In this document: piece after piece, positions 44,524-55,232 of the stretch
How positions within the stretch are numbered: the stretch's first letter is position 1
Layout of the letters: each line of letters starts with the position of its first letter
Source: Sphingomonas sp. HDW15A
GTDB lineage: Bacteria; Pseudomonadota; Alphaproteobacteria; Sphingomonadales; Sphingomonadaceae
Assembly (NCBI RefSeq): GCF_011301715.1
Contig: NZ_CP049870.1
Coordinates: 992,001-1,056,000 of the forward strand
DNA: 64,000 nt
Direction of reading: 5' to 3'
Program-made: the position numbers and the translations under genes
Notes under the pieces: model-generated
The model's database searches: none
Told to the model about the DNA's origin: nothing
What the model saw: only the letters and a program-made list of their open reading frames with translations

Positions 44524-47500
44524 ATGATTGACCGGGCTGCGCTGCGCCGTTCGTATCGGCCCGACGAGAACGCGCTGGCCGCTCGGCGCCTCGAAGAAGC
44601 CAGGCTTTCCCCAAGTGAAGTGCGCGAGGCCGCGGCCATGGCTCGTTCGCTCTCCAAATCTGTGCGCAGTCACAAGCCGGCCGGGATCGACGCTTTCATG
44701 GCCGCCTACGACCTCGGCAGCGACGAGGGCATTGCGCTCATGTGCCTGGCCGAGGCGCTGCTTCGAATTCCTGACGCCGAGACCGCCGACGAGTTGATTG
44801 CCGACAAGCTCGCCGGTCCCGACTGGGCCGAGAAGCTCGGCGAATCCCGGTCGACATTCGTCAACGCCGCGACCTTTTCGCTGCTCTTGACCGGCAAGGT
44901 GCTGGAAGAGGCCAACGACACATCGCAGGGCTGGCGGGCCGCGCTCGGACGCGCCGTTGGCCGGCTCGGAGAACCGGTTATCCGGACCGCGGTCGGTCAA
45001 GCGATGAAGATCCTCGGTCGTCAGTTCGTGTTCGGCCGCACCATCGAGGAGGCGCTGCGCCGCGCCAAACCTGAGCAGGTCAAGGGCTGGAGCCACAGCT
45101 TCGACATGCTCGGCGAGGCGGCGCGGACGCTTGCCGATGCGGAGCGTTATGCCAACGCCTATCGCTCGGCTCTCCGCACTATCGCGGACTCGGCAAAAGG
45201 ACAGGGCGTCCGCGCAGCGCCGGGTATCTCGGTCAAGTTGTCGGCGCTCCATCCTCGCTACGAGTGGAGCCATGCCGAACAGGCCAAGGCCGTTATCCTG
45301 CCGGTGCTCCGCGACCTCATGCGCGTCGCCGCCGAAGCTGACGTTCATCTCACCATCGACGCAGAAGAGGCCGACCGCCTCGAGCTCAGCCTCGACATCA
45401 TCGAGGAATTGGCAGCGGACGATAACTTGTTCCCGAACGGCTGGAACGGCTTCGGCCTTGCCGTCCAAGCCTATCAGAAACGCGCCGTTCCGCTGATCGA
45501 CTGGGTTGTCGCGCTCGCCCGCAAGCATGACCGCAAATTCATGGTCCGACTCGTCAAGGGCGCTTATTGGGATACGGAGATCAAGGCCGCGCAAGTCGCT
45601 GGGCTGGACGATTATCCGGTCTGGACTCGCAAGGTCGCAACAGACGTTTCCTACCTCGCCTGCGCCAAGCGCATGCTCGCCGCGACTGACGTGCTTTTTC
45701 CGGCTTTTGCGACACACAACGCAAACACGATCGCGGCGATCAAGGCGCTTGCCGGACCTCGCAAGGCTGCCCCCAGATTCGAGTTCCAGCGCCTCCACGG
45801 GATGGGCGAAGGCCTTTACGACGAGCTTGCCGCCCTGGAGCGAGGAATCGGCGAGCAGCCGACCCCGGTGCGAATCTACGCGCCGGTCGGAAGCCACAAG
45901 GAATTGCTCGCCTATCTCGTGCGCCGCTTGCTCGAGAACGGCGCCAACTCCAGCTTCGTCAACCGCATCGCCGACGAGCATGTTCCTCTCGATGCATTGG
46001 TTCGCGATCCTGTCGGCGAGCTCGAAGCACTCGAGCCGAAACGCAACCCGGTCATTCCGCTTCCCAACGCCATCTTCGGCGCCTCGCGAATGAACAGCGC
46101 CGGTGTCGACCTTAGCGATCCGCTGGTTCGCGAGCCCTTGCTTGAACGGCTTAAGAAGCTGGAAGAGCGCAGCTTCCATGCGGGCGGGAAAGGTGGCACG
46201 CCGATTACCTCGCCGCATGATAACCGAACCACCGTCGGCACGGCCGCTGACGCCGACGAGGCTTCGATCGATCGTGCGATGACTGCCGCCGCCAAAGCCC
46301 AGCCCGCTTGGGATTCGCTCGGCGGAGAAGCCCGCGCCGACCTACTCGACAAAACGGCCAGCCTCTTCGAGCGTGACCGCGAGATCTTCTTTTCGCTATG
46401 CATTCGGGAAGCCGGCAAGACGCTCCCCGATGCCGTTCTCGAGGTTCGTGAAGCGGTCGATTTCCTCCGCTATTACGCCAGTGAAGCGCGCACCAAATTC
46501 TCAAGCGCATTGCCGCTTCCAGGACCGACAGGGGAGCTAAATCAGCTTCGCCTTCACGGCCGCGGCGTATGGACCTGCATTAGCCCTTGGAATTTCCCGC
46601 TTGCGATCTTCACCGGCCCGGTGGCCGCAGCGCTTGCCGCTGGTAATGCGGTGATGGCCAAACCCGCCGAGCAGACCCCACTGATCGGCGCCCATGCCAT
46701 CGCTCTGATGCATGAGGCCGGTATCCCCGCGGACATCGTCCGACTGGTCGTGGGTGACGGCAAGGTTGGCGCGGCGCTCTGCGCTCATCCGCTGACTGCC
46801 GGTGTTGCCTTCACCGGATCGACGGAGACGGCAAGGCGCATTGCCCGCTCTCTTGCCGACCGCGACGGGCCCATCGTTCCATTGGTCGCAGAGACCGGTG
46901 GTCAGAATGCGATGATTGTCGACAGCTCGGCGCTTCCGGAGCAGGTTACGCGCGATGTCGTCGCGTCCAGCTTCCAGTCGGCGGGACAGCGTTGCTCGGC
47001 CTTACGCGTACTCTACATCCAGGATGATGTCGCCGACGACATGGTTCGGATGATCGCCGGCGCGATGGATTGCCTGACGATTGGCGATCCGAGCGAGCTC
47101 ACCACCGATGTCGGCCCGGTCATCGATTCGGAGGCGCGCGACACGCTCCTTCGTCATCTCGATTGGCTCGGCAAGAACGCGAAATGCATCAATCATCTGG
47201 AAGTGCCGCAGAAGCTGCGTTCAAAGGGCTTCTTCGTTCCGCCGGCGATGTACGAGATCAAAAGCCTCGAACAGCTGACCCAGGAGAATTTCGGTCCAAT
47301 CCTGCACGTCGTTCGCTGGAAGGCGGGCGAGCTCGGCGGTGTCATCGATTCGATCAACCGCACCGGTTACGGCCTAACCCTGGGACTTCAGAGCCGAATC
47401 GACACGACCCGCGAATATGTCGAAGCCAATGCCCGCGTTGGGAACCTCTACGTCAACCGCAATCAGATCGGGGCGGTTGTCGAGAGCCAGCCGTTCGGCG

Positions 47501-47637
47501 GGGAAGGGCTTAGCGGTACCGGGCCAAAGGCCGGCGGCCCGCACTATGTCGCACGCTTCGCAACCGAGCGTGTGACCTGCATAGACACGACCGCAGCGGG
47601 CGGTAACGCCTCGCTCATGGCAGCGATCGAGGGGTAA
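44524..47637 (+). CDS. putA: Bifunctional proline dehydrogenase / delta-1-pyrroline-5-carboxylate dehydrogenase
   Basis: 1037 residues from the ATG at 44524. The PRODH barrel (about 100-460) has [20 protein letters not shown] and [10 protein letters not shown]. The ALDH domain (about 520-1020) has the glutamate in E-T-G-G-Q-N and catalytic cysteine in S-A-G-Q-R-C-S-A. It oxidises proline to glutamate through a channelled intermediate, at the inner membrane. There is no N-terminal ribbon-helix-helix domain, so unlike the E. coli protein it should not repress its own gene. Starts 14 bases after secA. Confidence 0.95.
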   Translation: MIDRAALRRSYRPDENALAARRLEEARLSPSEVREAAAMARSLSKSVRSHKPAGIDAFMAAYDLGSDEGIALMCLAEALLRIPDAETADELIADKLAGPDWAEKLGESRSTFVNAATFSLLLTGKVLEEANDTSQGWRAALGRAVGRLGEPVIRTAVGQAMKILGRQFVFGRTIEEALRRAKPEQVKGWSHSFDMLGEAARTLADAERYANAYRSALRTIADSAKGQGVRAAPGISVKLSALHPRYEWSHAEQAKAVILPVLRDLMRVAAEADVHLTIDAEEADRLELSLDIIEELAADDNLFPNGWNGFGLAVQAYQKRAVPLIDWVVALARKHDRKFMVRLVKGAYWDTEIKAAQVAGLDDYPVWTRKVATDVSYLACAKRMLAATDVLFPAFATHNANTIAAIKALAGPRKAAPRFEFQRLHGMGEGLYDELAALERGIGEQPTPVRIYAPVGSHKELLAYLVRRLLENGANSSFVNRIADEHVPLDALVRDPVGELEALEPKRNPVIPLPNAIFGASRMNSAGVDLSDPLVREPLLERLKKLEERSFHAGGKGGTPITSPHDNRTTVGTAADADEASIDRAMTAAAKAQPAWDSLGGEARADLLDKTASLFERDREIFFSLCIREAGKTLPDAVLEVREAVDFLRYYASEARTKFSSALPLPGPTGELNQLRLHGRGVWTCISPWNFPLAIFTGPVAAALAAGNAVMAKPAEQTPLIGAHAIALMHEAGIPADIVRLVVGDGKVGAALCAHPLTAGVAFTGSTETARRIARSLADRDGPIVPLVAETGGQNAMIVDSSALPEQVTRDVVASSFQSAGQRCSALRVLYIQDDVADDMVRMIAGAMDCLTIGDPSELTTDVGPVIDSEARDTLLRHLDWLGKNAKCINHLEVPQKLRSKGFFVPPAMYEIKSLEQLTQENFGPILHVVRWKAGELGGVIDSINRTGYGLTLGLQSRIDTTREYVEANARVGNLYVNRNQIGAVVESQPFGGEGLSGTGPKAGGPHYVARFATERVTCIDTTAAGGNASLMAAIEG

Positions 47638-47768
47638 GGGGGGCAATCCCGTTAACGGAAACCCCGATACGCTTTTTGCCGGATTCCCCGAGTGCGCGGG
47701 GATTGCATACTCGTTAAGCCACCATTTTAATTGCGCGGCTCAATTTCGCGTTGTCGCTCGGGACGAAC

Positions 47769-48347
47769 ATGAGACTCATCGACAAGGTCAGCAGGGTTTT
47801 GCTCGCGCCACCGGCCTCCGGACGCAAGGCGCTTTTATTCGCCATAGTGCTGATCGCGGCGCCGACCGGAATACGTTGGCTTATTGATGACATCGTCGGC
47901 CGGGGCTTTCCCTTTTTCACCTATATGCCCTTCATCATCCTGGCGGGCGCGTTTCTGACTTGGCGCAACGCCACGCTCGTTTCCGCGATTTCCTGGATCG
48001 TGGCCGATCTGCTGTTCATGCGCCCGCAGTTCGACCTGACGTTCAACGTGATTCAGGTGATCGGAATGTGCATCTTTGCAACGTCTGCGTTCCTTGTCAT
48101 CGCGCTGGTCGAAGCGGTGAGGACGATCGTTGAAAATTCCCTTCGGCCGGCTCGGCCGGATAGCAGCTTTTCTGCACCCGTCGTATTCAGCCTAGAAGGC
48201 GGCCAGGCTTGGGCGAGCTGGTACGGTTCTCATTCCTGGGTCCGCCTTGGCCCGGAAGACGAAGTCGCCGAGATGATGCGTGACTTCCTTGCCCAGCGAG
48301 AGCTCGCCGATCGCCTGACCTCCGCCGCAGCGAAGACCCTTAAGTAA
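47769..48347 (+). CDS. Multi-pass membrane protein, DUF4118-like sensor module
   Basis: 192 residues from the ATG at 47769; TTG at 47751 is an alternative. Three or four membrane helices occupy about 25-125 (A-L-L-F-A-I-V-L-I-A-A-P, Y-M-P-F-I-I-L-A-G-A-F-L-T-W, D-L-L-F-M-R-P). A soluble part of about 65 residues ends in an amphipathic helix. The helical pattern resembles the KdpD-type DUF4118 region, without a kinase attached. It lies about 100 bases before an orphan histidine kinase, so a sensory partnership is possible but unproven. Confidence 0.65.
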   Translation: MRLIDKVSRVLLAPPASGRKALLFAIVLIAAPTGIRWLIDDIVGRGFPFFTYMPFIILAGAFLTWRNATLVSAISWIVADLLFMRPQFDLTFNVIQVIGMCIFATSAFLVIALVEAVRTIVENSLRPARPDSSFSAPVVFSLEGGQAWASWYGSHSWVRLGPEDEVAEMMRDFLAQRELADRLTSAAAKTLK

Positions 48348-48445
48348 AATCACTTATGTCATTCCCCCGCTTCTGGGTTATAACCTAGATCATATAAACG
48401 ATCCTGCTCGGGTTTGCGTTCTTTCGGAGCACTGGCGGGGGCTTT

Positions 48446-49666
48446 ATGGATCTGGAATTGCGGCTTTCACTGGGTGCTGAGGATACCCTAGCGGATTTTC
48501 CTGAGGGACAAGCGCGATTTTCACCGACCGATCAAGATACACAGTCCCACCCGGCATTTCTCGACCTATTCCAGCGCGTCGTTGACGGGCTTCCCGAGCA
48601 AATCGCACTCGTTGACGAGAAATGGCATATCATTGCCGTCAATGAAGCATGGACGGCGGCCGCGAAAGTTTACGGTTACGAACTCGCACCCGGCGCTGAC
48701 TATTTGGGCTTCTGCGAGGCTCGCGGCCGTGAAGGCCATAAACCAACCCGGATCGCTGCCGCCGGCATCCGCGCAATGGACGAGAATCGCGAACAATCCT
48801 TCCGCTTCATCTACGAGGGTAGCGGGGCCTGGGAAGGCAAGGCCTTCCAGCTTTGCATCAATCGCCTGGAGATTGCCGGCCATTCTTATGCAACGGTGAC
48901 CCGCTATGATGTCACCGAGCTGGTCAATCTCCGGCACATGCGCGAAGATTTCGCATCGTCGATGATCGAAGGCCAAGGGATTGAACGTCGCCGGATCGCC
49001 CGCGAGGTTCATGACTCGACCATGCAGCTTCTCGCCTGTCTCGGACTTTCTCTCGGCCAGCTGAAGCGAGCAAAGCGATCAAAGGCAACGGCCGAAATCG
49101 TCAGCGAAATGGAAGAAATGCTTGGCGAAGCGCAGCGAGAGTTGCGTACACTCGCGTACCTTGCTCATCCGCCGCAATTGCGGGATCTCGGTCTCGTTGA
49201 AGCGATCAGGCAGCTTGCCGACGGATTCGGCCGCCGGACGGGATTGAAGATCACCGTCGAGGCGGAAAACTCCGTCAACGTTTGCCAGAACACGCAGCTC
49301 GCTATTTATCGCGCGGTCCAGGAAGCGCTTTCCAATGTGCATCGCCACGCGGGCGCCACGGAGGCGTTCATCGGTCTTCACGCGCGGCGGTCGACGCTTC
49401 ATGTGGTTATCGCCGACAATGGCCGCGGAATGCCCGATGACCTCCATCTCGGTGTTGGTCTTGCAAGCATTCGCGAGCGGGTCGCCGAGTTGGGCGGACG
49501 CTTAAGCATCCGCCGAGGCGAGCCCGGCCTCGTTCTGGTGGCCAGCATCCCGTTGAGGGCCGCCCTGCGCGCGGTCGGCGGCATGGCCTGCCGGGGCGGA
49601 CCTATCTTGTCGAATGTCGCTACAGTTCACGGCGATAGCGGACCTGATACGCTTCTCACCTCCTGA
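48446..49666 (+). CDS. PAS sensor histidine kinase, NarL/HisKA_3 type
   Basis: 406 residues with no membrane segment. A PAS domain spans about 40-165. The HisKA_3 box I-E-R-R-R-I-A-R-E-V-H-D-S-T near 180-193 carries the phospho-accepting histidine. A HATPase domain follows with A-L-S-N-V-H-R-H, D-N-G-R-G-M and G-V-G-L-A-S-I-R-E-R. Kinases of this class pair with LuxR-type response regulators; none is beside it. A tail of about 35 residues after the HATPase is unlike the family and may be a wrong-frame end. Confidence 0.85.
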   Translation: MDLELRLSLGAEDTLADFPEGQARFSPTDQDTQSHPAFLDLFQRVVDGLPEQIALVDEKWHIIAVNEAWTAAAKVYGYELAPGADYLGFCEARGREGHKPTRIAAAGIRAMDENREQSFRFIYEGSGAWEGKAFQLCINRLEIAGHSYATVTRYDVTELVNLRHMREDFASSMIEGQGIERRRIAREVHDSTMQLLACLGLSLGQLKRAKRSKATAEIVSEMEEMLGEAQRELRTLAYLAHPPQLRDLGLVEAIRQLADGFGRRTGLKITVEAENSVNVCQNTQLAIYRAVQEALSNVHRHAGATEAFIGLHARRSTLHVVIADNGRGMPDDLHLGVGLASIRERVAELGGRLSIRRGEPGLVLVASIPLRAALRAVGGMACRGGPILSNVATVHGDSGPDTLLTS

Positions 49667-49778
49667 AGCGCTGTTTCATCCCGGCACAGCCGAATCTTCG
49701 CTCTGGACGAATCCCGCACTAGCCGCGTTGTTAGGCTCGCGAGGTGGTCTTCCCCGTGAAGACACGAACGCACCTTGC

Positions 49779-49816
49779 CGGGGCGGCGGGCTTCAAGCCG
49801 GCCGCTCCGTTTTTAT
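49779..49816 (+). terminator. Rho-independent terminator before tRNA-Asn
   Basis: A G/C-rich stem (about 14 bp with one mismatch and one G-U) closes on a short loop at 49794 and is followed by TTTTTATTT. It is about 110 bases past the histidine kinase stop. Nothing else is visible in the 216 bases between that stop and the tRNA. Confidence 0.8.
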
Positions 49817-49882
49817 TTAATTCGACGAGCCCGAGCGAGGCGTGCCGCAGGCTCAGGCTCTGCCAGATTCTGTCAAGGAAAA

Positions 49883-49957
49883 TGGCTCCCCGGGCCTGAT
49901 TCGAACAGGCGGCCGTCCGATTAACAGTCGGATGCTCTACCGCTGAGCTACCGGGGA
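49883..49957 (-). tRNA. tRNA-Asn (anticodon GTT)
   Basis: On the minus strand the acceptor arms TCCCCGG and CCGGGGA pair fully, discriminator G, encoded CCA. The D arm contains AGCTCAGCGGTAGAGC, the anticodon loop CTGTTAA carries GTT (anticodon at 49923-49925), and the T arm has GTTCGAATC. 75 bases including CCA. A cloverleaf forms without mismatches. Confidence 0.97.
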
Positions 49958-50022
49958 GCGGCCCCGCAATGCGGAGCAAGCGAGGCGCGTAATAACGGCA
50001 CGTGCCCCAAAGGCAAGGGGCT

Positions 50023-50826
50023 TTAGGTGACGAACTGCTCCATTGCGATCCGTTCATCGAGCGCATGCTCGGGATCGAACAGTAAGGTCAGCGCCCGCGA
50101 CCGGTCGAGCGTTACGCGCACCTCGGAAACATCACGCACTTCATACTGGTCGGCGACCGCCGCGACCGGCCGCCGCTCCGGCTCAAGCACGCGCAAGCAA
50201 ACCGCCACGTCATCAGGCAGGATCGCCCCCGTCCAGCGCCTGGGGCGGAACGGCGCGAGCGGGGTTAGCGCCAGCATGTTGGCGGAAAGTGGCAGGATCG
50301 GCCCCCGTGCGGAGAAATTATAGGCGGTTGAGCCCGCCGGAGTCGCAACTAGCACGCCGTCACACACCAACTCCGGCATCACAACGCGCCCGTCCACCGA
50401 CAGCTCGATCTTGGCCGTCTGCCGCATCTGTCGGAGCAGGCTGACTTCGTTGATCGCGGGCCGTTCGACAACAGAGCCGTCGCATCGGGTCGCCTTCATC
50501 GCCAGCGGCCGCACCGTGATCGCCTTCGCTTTCGCCAGTCGCTCGGCAAGCCCGCTCGGCCGCCACTCGTTCATCAGGAAGCCGACGGTGCCGCGGTTCA
50601 TCCCGAACAGCGGCCTCGTGTCGCCGGCATCGAGCATGTCGTGCAGCGTGTGGAGCATGAATCCGTCGCCGCCTAGCACGACGAGCACATCCGCCCCATC
50701 GCGGCCGCACAGCGGATAGCGCTTCGTCAGACTGCGTACGGCCGACTGCGCTTCGTCTGTTTCCGAAGCGATGATTGCGAAACGGGGCTCGCTGGTGGTC
50801 GGTTTAGATGTCACGCGGCGGAACAT
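50023..50826 (-). CDS. nadK: NAD kinase
   Basis: 267 residues from the ATG at 50826. The NAD kinase motif V-L-G-G-D-G-F-M-L-H is near residue 50, with N-E-V-S-L and the glycine-rich T-P-A-G-S-T-A-Y near 165. It makes NADP from NAD using ATP or polyphosphate. Short relative to E. coli NadK (292), as in many alphaproteobacteria. Monocistronic, transcribed toward the tRNA. Confidence 0.94.
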   Translation of the reverse strand: MFRRVTSKPTTSEPRFAIIASETDEAQSAVRSLTKRYPLCGRDGADVLVVLGGDGFMLHTLHDMLDAGDTRPLFGMNRGTVGFLMNEWRPSGLAERLAKAKAITVRPLAMKATRCDGSVVERPAINEVSLLRQMRQTAKIELSVDGRVVMPELVCDGVLVATPAGSTAYNFSARGPILPLSANMLALTPLAPFRPRRWTGAILPDDVAVCLRVLEPERRPVAAVADQYEVRDVSEVRVTLDRSRALTLLFDPEHALDERIAMEQFVT

Positions 50827-50937
50827 AGGTGTTTTCCTCCGCCATGCCACTGTCCCGTTTCGGCGCGCCTCATTCCATGTCCGTTTCTATCCAAAATCGA
50901 GGGGATTAGGTCCAGCGCATGTGAAAGGGCGTGAAGA

Positions 50938-51744
50938 ATGGAAGTGATTGGCCAACGCGCATCGGACCGGCTCGAAGCTCCGCGACCGCCCAAGCGGGAC
51001 ATGGCCCTTGAGGCGGCGATTGCAGCCTGCGCAATCCGTCTCAATTTCCAGCCGCAAATCGATCTTGCGTCCAATCGCCTCGTCGGCGTGGAGGCGCTTG
51101 CTCGCTGGCAGGCCGAGCCGTCGAGCGAGTTCATGTTCGCCCGCGCCGCCGCAGCCGGGCTGGGCGAGCGCCTCTCGCGCCATGTCCAGGCAAGCGCCAT
51201 CGCGACGGCCGCCTGCTGGACCGGCCCGCTGGGCTGCGTCCGACTTTCCCTCAACTGCGTCGCGGCTGATCTGGCCCGGCCCAATTACGGTCATTGGCTC
51301 ATTGCCGAATGCGGCCGCCTGACCTTCGATCCATCGCGAATCACCCTGGAAATCACCGAATCCACCCTGGTCATCGACCGGGCGCTGGCCGCTGCTAAGC
51401 TTGCCTGGCTCCGCGAATGGGGCGTTATGATCGCAATCGACGATTTCGGTACCGGCTATGCCAATCTGCCCTATCTGACCGCGCTTCCGCTCGACAGCCT
51501 CAAGCTTGACCGCGAGCTGATCGCCGGGCTCGATAATGAGCGCAACCGGATCGTCGTGCGCGCAATGATTGGAATGGCGAGCGACCTCGGCCTCGAGACT
51601 TGCGCGGAAGGAGTCGAAACCGAAGAGCAGCGCGCCATGCTCGCGGACTGGGGCTGCACGACGATGCAGGGTTATCTCATGTCTCCGGCGCTCGACGACA
51701 CCGCGCTGAAGATGCTCGTCGGGACGTTCGCCCCGGCGACCTAG
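50938..51744 (+). CDS. EAL-domain cyclic-di-GMP phosphodiesterase
   Basis: 268 residues; a stand-alone EAL domain with no sensor or membrane region. Catalytic signature is complete: V-E-A-L-A-R-W, L-S-L-N-C, E-I-T-E-S, D-D-F-G-T-G-Y, K-L-D-R-E, E-G-V-E and Q-G-Y-L-M-S. It should hydrolyse c-di-GMP to pGpG, lowering the sessility signal. Its stop overlaps the mfd stop in a shared CTAG, so the two genes converge. Confidence 0.9.
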   Translation: MEVIGQRASDRLEAPRPPKRDMALEAAIAACAIRLNFQPQIDLASNRLVGVEALARWQAEPSSEFMFARAAAAGLGERLSRHVQASAIATAACWTGPLGCVRLSLNCVAADLARPNYGHWLIAECGRLTFDPSRITLEITESTLVIDRALAAAKLAWLREWGVMIAIDDFGTGYANLPYLTALPLDSLKLDRELIAGLDNERNRIVVRAMIGMASDLGLETCAEGVETEEQRAMLADWGCTTMQGYLMSPALDDTALKMLVGTFAPAT

Positions 51745-54700
51745 GCCGGCTCGAGCGCTTTTTCTTCCTTCGCGGCCGCCGCGACAACTCGGCTCAGTCC
51801 GCGCGAAATCTGCAAAGCCCCATTGAGTCGCGCCTCGCCGCTTGGCCAGTCGCGGCTGATGACCAGTTTGCTGTCCGGGCGAAGCTTGGCCTGGCCTTTC
51901 AGGCGATCGACATAGGCCAGAAGCCCGGCAAGGTCGGGGAAGCCGCTGTCGATGAAGGTCACCACCGCGCCCTTCGCACCCACGTCGAGCTTGGCGACGC
52001 AGGCCTTTCGGCAGTTGATCTTGGTTTCGACGATGGTCAGCAGGTTCTTCGTCTCGTCAGGCAGCGGGCCGAAGCGGTCGATCAACTCGGCAGCGAATTC
52101 CTCGACCGCCTGCCGATCTTCAAAGTCGCCGAGGCGACGGTAGAGCCCCATCCGAAGGTCCAAGTCTGGAACGTAGGTCTCCGGGATAAGTATCGGTGCT
52201 TCGACGTTGATCTGGGGCGAGAATTCCTGCCGCGAAACCTCGCTGACACCGCTCTTCAGCTCCAGGATCGCATCCTCTAGCATCGATTGGTACAGCTCGA
52301 AGCCGACCTCCTTGATGTGGCCCGATTGCTCGTCGCCGAGCAGGTTGCCGGCGCCGCGAATATCGAGATCGTGAGACGCCAGTTGGAAGCCCGCGCCGAG
52401 GCTATCGAGATTGGCGAGGACGTGGAGGCGCTTCTCCGCGCCCTCCGTCATCTGCCGGTTTGGCGCGGTCGTCAGATAGGCATAAGCCCGGGTCTTCGAA
52501 CGGCCGACTCGCCCGCGCAGCTGGTAAAGCTGGGCAAGGCCAAATCGGTCGGCGCGATGGACGATCAGCGTATTTGCGCTGGGAATGTCCAGTCCGCTCT
52601 CGACGATCGTCGTTGACAGCAGCACGTCATATTTGCGGTCGTAGAAGGCACTCATCCGCTCCTCGACCTCGCTCGGCGCCATCTGGCCATGGGCGGTGAT
52701 GCATTTCACCTCCGGCACTTCCTCTCGAAGCCATTCCTCGATGTCGGGAAGGTCGGCGATCCTGGGCACCACGAAGAAGCTCTGTCCGCCGCGATAATGC
52801 TCGCGAAGCAGCGCCTCGCGGACAACTACCGGGTCCCAAGGCGCAACATAGGTCCGCACGGCCAGCCGATCGACCGGCGGGGTCTGGATGACGCTGAGTT
52901 CGCGAAGCCCGCTCATCGCCATCTGCAGGGTTCGCGGGATGGGTGTTGCGGTCAAGGTTAGTACGTGGACGTCGGCCTTCAGCGCCTTCAGCTGCTCCTT
53001 GTGAGTTACTCCGAAGTGCTGCTCCTCGTCGACAACGACCAGGCCGAGGCGCTTAAATTTCAGCGTCTTGGCAAGCAGCGCATGAGTGCCAATGACGATG
53101 TCCACTGTGCCCTTTTCGAGTCCTTCCTTGGTCGCCTTGGCCTCCGCCGCCGGGACAAGCCGCGACAGTCGGCCGATCTCGATCGGGAAGCCTTTAAAAC
53201 GCTCGGTGAAGTTGGTGAAATGCTGGCGGGCAAGGAGCGTCGTCGGCGAGATTACGGCGACCTGGAAGCCGGCCATCGCCGCGACGAACGCCGCCCGCAG
53301 TGCCACTTCCGTTTTGCCGAAGCCGACGTCGCCGCACACCAGCCGGTCCATCGGCTTGCCGCTCGAAAGATCTTCCAGCACTTCCCCGATCGCGCGGTCC
53401 TGATCGTCTGTCTCTTCATAGGGGAAGCGGTTGACGAACTGAGGGAAAGCGCTGTCCGCCTCGGCTACTTGGCCTGGACGGGTGGCCCGCATTGCCGCGG
53501 TCTTGATAAGCTCGCCAGCGATTTCGCGGATCCGCTCCTTCATCCGCGCCTTGCGGCGCTGCCACGCCTCGCCGCCCAGCTTGTCGAGGTTGGCGCGCTC
53601 TGATTCGCTGCTTCCGTAGCGCGTCAGGACGTCGATGTTCTCTACCGGGACATAGAGCTTGTCGCCCCCGGCATATTCCAAGGCTACGCAATCGTGCGGG
53701 GCCTTTCCGACCTGAATCGAGGTCAGGCCCTCGTAGCGACCGACTCCGTGCTCGGCGTGAACGACCAGATCGCCGGGCGACAAGGTGGCCAATTCCGCAA
53801 GGAAGGCGTCGGCACTCTTGCGACGCTTCTTTCGGCGCACCAACCGGTCGCCAAGCATGTCCTGCTCGGTAATGACCGCGACTTGCGGTGAAGTGAAACC
53901 GTGGTCGAGCGGAAGTACCAGCAGCGCGGCATCCGCCTTGACGCCAAGCGCTTCCTGCCAGCTTGCTGCCTGCTTCAGGGCTTTGAGGCCATGGTCTTCC
54001 AGCAATCCGGTAAGTCGTTCGCGGGCGCCGTTCGAATAACTCGCAAAGACAACTTTCTTCTTGTCCTTGCGAAGGTTGGCGACGTGCTTGACCACCGCCT
54101 CGTAGACATTTTCATTGGCCGCCCGCTCCGGTGCGAAGTCGCGCGCGCCGGTCACTTCGAAGTCGATGACGGACGGACTCTCCGGCTCGGCGAATGACGT
54201 CGCGAGATGGATCGGACGCTCGGCAATCGCTGCCTTCCATTCCTTGGTTGAAAGGTAGAAAGCGCCGGGATCGAGCGGGCGGTAGCTGCCCGGCTCCGAA
54301 ATCATCGCCCGCTCGCGGTTGGCGAAATAGTCGTCGATCGCTTCGCGCCGGGCTTCCCACGCCTTGTCGGCGTTCGAATCGCGGATGACGATGTCGTCTT
54401 CGCCAAGATGGTCAAACAGCGTCTCGAGCCGGTCTTCGAACAACGGGAGCCAATGTTCCATTCCGGCCAGCCGCCGACCCTCACTGACCGCCTGGTAAAG
54501 GGGGTCGCCGGTCGCCGTCGCCCCGAAGCGCTCGCGATAGCGGGCACGGAATCGCTTGATGCTGTCTTCGTCGAGCATCGTCTCGCTCGCTGGCATCAGA
54601 ATGAAAGTCTCGGCCTTGCCGCTGGTGCGTTGGTCGGACGGGTCGAACACCCGCATCGTCTCGATCTCGTCACCGAAGAAGTCGAGCCGGACAGGCCGAG

Positions 54701-55232
54701 TTGCTCCGGCTGGGAAGAGATCAACGATCGATCCCCGAACCGCGAATTCGCCGCTGTCGTGGACGCTGTCGGTGCGCTGGTAGCCGTTGGCGACGAGGGC
54801 TTCGACCAGTTTGTCTCGCTCGATTCGTTCGCCTTCGGCCAGCTGACGCGTGAACTGGCGTATGCGGAACGGCGTCAGGATCCTCTGGGTGACGGCGTTA
54901 ACCGTCGTCACAAGCAACTGAGGGCCTTTCGGTTTCTGCTGAAGCGCATGAAGCGATCCAAGCCGCTCAGCCATGACCCTTAGGGCGGGGGATGCACGGT
55001 CATAGGGCAGGCAATCCCAGGCGGGGAAGGCGATGACCTCCAGCTCGGGCGCGAACACCGGGGCGTTGTCGGCAATCGCCCGCATCGCCGCTTCGTCGGC
55101 GGCTATGACCACAGCGCGGCCCTTCGCCGCCCGCGCTACGTCGCTTGCCAGCCACGGCAGGAAGCCGGAGGGGACCCGCGACAAGGTCAGTGGCGCCGTG
55201 GCCTCGACGGTTCGCTGCAGATCTTCGCTCAA
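51741..55232 (-). CDS. mfd: Transcription-repair coupling factor Mfd
   Basis: 1163 residues from a TTG at 55232 that overlaps the sdhE stop (TTGA). UvrB-like N-terminal region with P-A-W-D-C-L-P-Y-D, a CarD-like RNA-polymerase-interacting domain (G-D-L-V-V-H-A-E-H-G-V-G-R-Y-E-G-L) and RecG-type translocase motifs G-D-V-G-F-G-K-T-E, D-E-E-Q-H-F-G-V and T-A-T-P-I-P-R-T. Mfd pushes stalled RNA polymerase off lesions and recruits UvrA. Confidence 0.95.
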   Translation of the reverse strand: MSEDLQRTVEATAPLTLSRVPSGFLPWLASDVARAAKGRAVVIAADEAAMRAIADNAPVFAPELEVIAFPAWDCLPYDRASPALRVMAERLGSLHALQQKPKGPQLLVTTVNAVTQRILTPFRIRQFTRQLAEGERIERDKLVEALVANGYQRTDSVHDSGEFAVRGSIVDLFPAGATRPVRLDFFGDEIETMRVFDPSDQRTSGKAETFILMPASETMLDEDSIKRFRARYRERFGATATGDPLYQAVSEGRRLAGMEHWLPLFEDRLETLFDHLGEDDIVIRDSNADKAWEARREAIDDYFANRERAMISEPGSYRPLDPGAFYLSTKEWKAAIAERPIHLATSFAEPESPSVIDFEVTGARDFAPERAANENVYEAVVKHVANLRKDKKKVVFASYSNGARERLTGLLEDHGLKALKQAASWQEALGVKADAALLVLPLDHGFTSPQVAVITEQDMLGDRLVRRKKRRKSADAFLAELATLSPGDLVVHAEHGVGRYEGLTSIQVGKAPHDCVALEYAGGDKLYVPVENIDVLTRYGSSESERANLDKLGGEAWQRRKARMKERIREIAGELIKTAAMRATRPGQVAEADSAFPQFVNRFPYEETDDQDRAIGEVLEDLSSGKPMDRLVCGDVGFGKTEVALRAAFVAAMAGFQVAVISPTTLLARQHFTNFTERFKGFPIEIGRLSRLVPAAEAKATKEGLEKGTVDIVIGTHALLAKTLKFKRLGLVVVDEEQHFGVTHKEQLKALKADVHVLTLTATPIPRTLQMAMSGLRELSVIQTPPVDRLAVRTYVAPWDPVVVREALLREHYRGGQSFFVVPRIADLPDIEEWLREEVPEVKCITAHGQMAPSEVEERMSAFYDRKYDVLLSTTIVESGLDIPSANTLIVHRADRFGLAQLYQLRGRVGRSKTRAYAYLTTAPNRQMTEGAEKRLHVLANLDSLGAGFQLASHDLDIRGAGNLLGDEQSGHIKEVGFELYQSMLEDAILELKSGVSEVSRQEFSPQINVEAPILIPETYVPDLDLRMGLYRRLGDFEDRQAVEEFAAELIDRFGPLPDETKNLLTIVETKINCRKACVAKLDVGAKGAVVTFIDSGFPDLAGLLAYVDRLKGQAKLRPDSKLVISRDWPSGEARLNGALQISRGLSRVVAAAAKEEKALEPA

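Noticed and set aside
44482..46218. 578-codon frame antisense to putA
   Set aside because: Composition and lack of motifs mark it as a codon-bias shadow of the proline dehydrogenase domain.
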